A stretch of 64,000 nucleotides of DNA from CAZVFX01 sp964626565 (GTDB lineage Bacteria; Myxococcota_A; UBA9042; CAIXZC01). The notes under the pieces are model-generated. The model was not told where the DNA came from and did not search any database. It worked only from the letters and a program-made list of their open reading frames with translations. The translations under genes and the position numbers were made by a program. Below are positions 63,401-64,000 of this stretch, one piece after another. The stretch is taken from NCBI GenBank assembly GCA_964626565.1, contig CAZVFX010000013.1, forward strand, positions 22,593-86,592, in the 5' to 3' direction. Each line of letters begins with the position of its first letter. Position 1 is the stretch's first letter.

Positions 63401-63963
63401 GCTATCTCAGTCAGCTCGCAGGCGTAGCCCCCGGGGCAATCGCTGTTCTCTTCACACTCCATGCCGCAAAAACTCCCTTCCGCACCGTAGTCGACGCAAT
63501 AGTCGGCGAACGCGTTGAACTGCTGGCACTCAGCGTGGCCGGAGCACGGTTGGCATAGGAAAGTATCGCGGGGAACACACACGTATATGAGATCAGGATC
63601 CGTCGCAGCCAGCGCGCACACGAAGTCCTTCAGCGGGCACTCTTCCTGGCACGACATAGTGCAGATCATTCCCTTTGCCGAAGGCACGCACCAACCCGAG
63701 TCGCAATCTTCATTGGTCTTGCACGGGCATCCAAACTCAGTCCCTTCAGTGCACCACGCGCCGTAGTCCGGCTCGCCCAGGTCGGGCAGGTCGGGCGCGA
63801 CGTCAGCCTCTGCCGCTACGTCCGCAGGGGAGATGGAAACAGCATCCTTCACCTCCCTCGCATCACTCGCCGTGTCAACCGTTCCGTTGCCCCCTTCCGC
63901 ACTCCCGCCGCACGCAGACAGCAGCAGCCACGCACAGACCATTACCGGCAGCTTGCTTTGCAT
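60496..63963 (-). CDS. 1155-residue Ca-binding-type lipoprotein with TSP3/MopE repeats and novel C-terminal repeats
   Basis: ATG at 63963 has AAGGAG ~6 nt upstream. The product has lipobox LSAC, an acidic Asp/Val/Ala linker, an EGF-like Cys-rich region (~75-250), and a long stretch (~250-780) alternating thrombospondin type 3-like units (DDNDGVPDNKDNCPDIANP, QEDLDGDGLGD) with MopE-like CDGLDNNCDGxxDEG motifs. Next come ~9 CNDGNPCT-type repeats, then four 31-residue repeats (C-x-A-G-N-G-A-S-C...EHWTG.LCC) at residues 1036-1155. TSP3 units typically bind calcium. No enzymatic motif was seen. Confidence 0.86.
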   Translation of the reverse strand: MQSKLPVMVCAWLLLSACGGSAEGGNGTVDTASDAREVKDAVSISPADVAAEADVAPDLPDLGEPDYGAWCTEGTEFGCPCKTNEDCDSGWCVPSAKGMICTMSCQEECPLKDFVCALAATDPDLIYVCVPRDTFLCQPCSGHAECQQFNAFADYCVDYGAEGSFCGMECEENSDCPGGYACELTEIAEAGAVNQCVLQEGVCECNELSQQLLVTTDCLIENALGSCEGTRYCGPEGLSDCNAANPRPEECNGLDDDCDGELPAGEFDNDDDGMLNCEDIDDDNDGVPDNKDNCPDIANPKQEDLDGDGLGDACDDDADGDDYLQWGDCDDLNPDVNPGAEEICDGLDNNCDDEIDEGFPDENENGMADCLDDDDDGDGVKDGDDNCPLIANPDQEDMDEDGIGDVCDDDADGDDFSPPEDCDDFDPSIHPGAEEICDGLDNNCDGLLELFDQDTDDDGILNCDDVDDDGDNIKDEDDNCPLDFNPQQEDLDNDGIGDACDSDKDGDGFDEGVDCNDLDPTISPAELELCDGIDNNCDGQVDEGSPDTDGDGEADCIDVDDDGDAIPDGLDNCPLVPNPKQDDLDNDGMGDECDDDADADGFLKIGDCDDLDPNVNPGEDEVCDEKDNDCSGIVDDIGGEVCVVENEFGSCPGVVVCGEGGVGTACAGSTPGQELCDGDDNDCDGTADEGFPDSDGDLVADCMDLDDDNDAIPDNADNCPLVVNAGQEDLDGDGAGDVCDDDADADGVEKGVDCDDLDPDRFPGNPEICDAKDNDCNDLADDGLCDDGDPCTKDMCSLVGPCQFVVTDGPCNDGNPCTQGDTCLGGACNGLPYACDDNNFCTNDACDGDGTCTFSPNSALCDDNDPCSQNDHCSGGACSGSPYSCNDGNACTDDICQGNGACQHNNNANPCNDNNICSFNDHCVGGGCSGTPYSCNDGNLCTNDQCDGNGGCNYPPNSATCNDGNPCTFPDFCSGGGCTGSPYSCNDGSVCTNDSCLGNGGCSNQQINCDDGNGSTTDWCDPSSGCQHSGGGGSQCVAGNGASCNNVLDPQEHWTGQLCCVDGVSHCVAGNGASCNVVLDAAEHWTGSLCCVENASFCVAGNGASCNNVLDSQEHWTGSLCCVQGVSACVGGNPASCNTVLDPSKHWTGNLCCIE
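60499..60858 (-). repeat. Four tandem 93-nt repeats (31-residue Cys units)
   Basis: The last 120 codons form three full 31-residue units and one shortened unit. Conserved positions are CVAGNGASCN, VLD, EHWTG and LCC. Confidence 0.85.
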
Positions 63964-64000
63964 GGTTTCTCCTTGCTTAAGCCTACCTGCCCATTCTAGT

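Overview
The window reads as part of a genome scaffold from a GC-rich, Gram-negative bacterium of the myxobacterial/deltaproteobacterial kind. That placement is an inference. It rests on the abundance of MopE-type DNDCDG motifs, CDDGNPCT repeats, a Myxococcus-type GEECDDGN...GDGC cysteine repeat and GCETD..NCGACG motifs in secreted proteins, together with Omp85-like and PEGA/TPR envelope proteins. A run of ten N and nearby homopolymeric G at 55,493-55,600 mark an assembly join, so the sequence there is unreliable.

About half of the window (roughly 32 kb) encodes nine very large, cysteine-rich, acidic exported proteins, most of them with a lipoprotein signal: 2-4717 (open at the left edge), 11230-15927, 26444-29017, 29138-30943, 33192-34562, 45403-51123, the tandem paralogues 51331-55160 (frameshifted) and 55193-59239, and 60496-63963. 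They mix a shared set of modules in different orders: MopE metal-binding motifs, CDDGNPCT repeats, TSP3-like Asp repeats, jelly-roll, lamin-tail and cohesin-like domains, a right-handed beta-helix, an FGE/SUMF1-like domain, poly-Gly or Asp-Pro linkers, and a 31-residue C-terminal repeat I do not recognise. Together they look like a cell-surface, calcium-dependent and disulfide-stabilised protein array. No dedicated secretion, sortase or disulfide-forming genes are visible beside them.

The housekeeping and metabolic genes between them are ordinary: tRNA-Ser(UGA), a Gfo/Idh/MocA oxidoreductase coupled to an HExxH/beta-propeller/Omp85 fusion, argS, ribBA, two Opp/Dpp-type ABC ATPases without permeases, folC, a stand-alone methylmalonyl-CoA mutase catalytic subunit, queA and glyA, and dinB. 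A second operon (21477-24302) joins a LysM/M74 murein endopeptidase, a MobA/MocA-like nucleotidyltransferase, a metallo-beta-lactamase-fold hydrolase and a small outer-membrane-like protein. A vapBC toxin-antitoxin pair at 40872-41536 is followed by a three-subunit molybdenum hydroxylase operon (45244 down to 41574).

Other points of note are a 48-nt remnant of a second copy of the glycosyltransferase 3' end, a REP-like multi-hairpin element overlapping a stop codon, sharp sigma70-type promoters in divergent intergenic spaces, a LETM1-like protein, and a gene-conversion-like tract between the two tandem paralogues.
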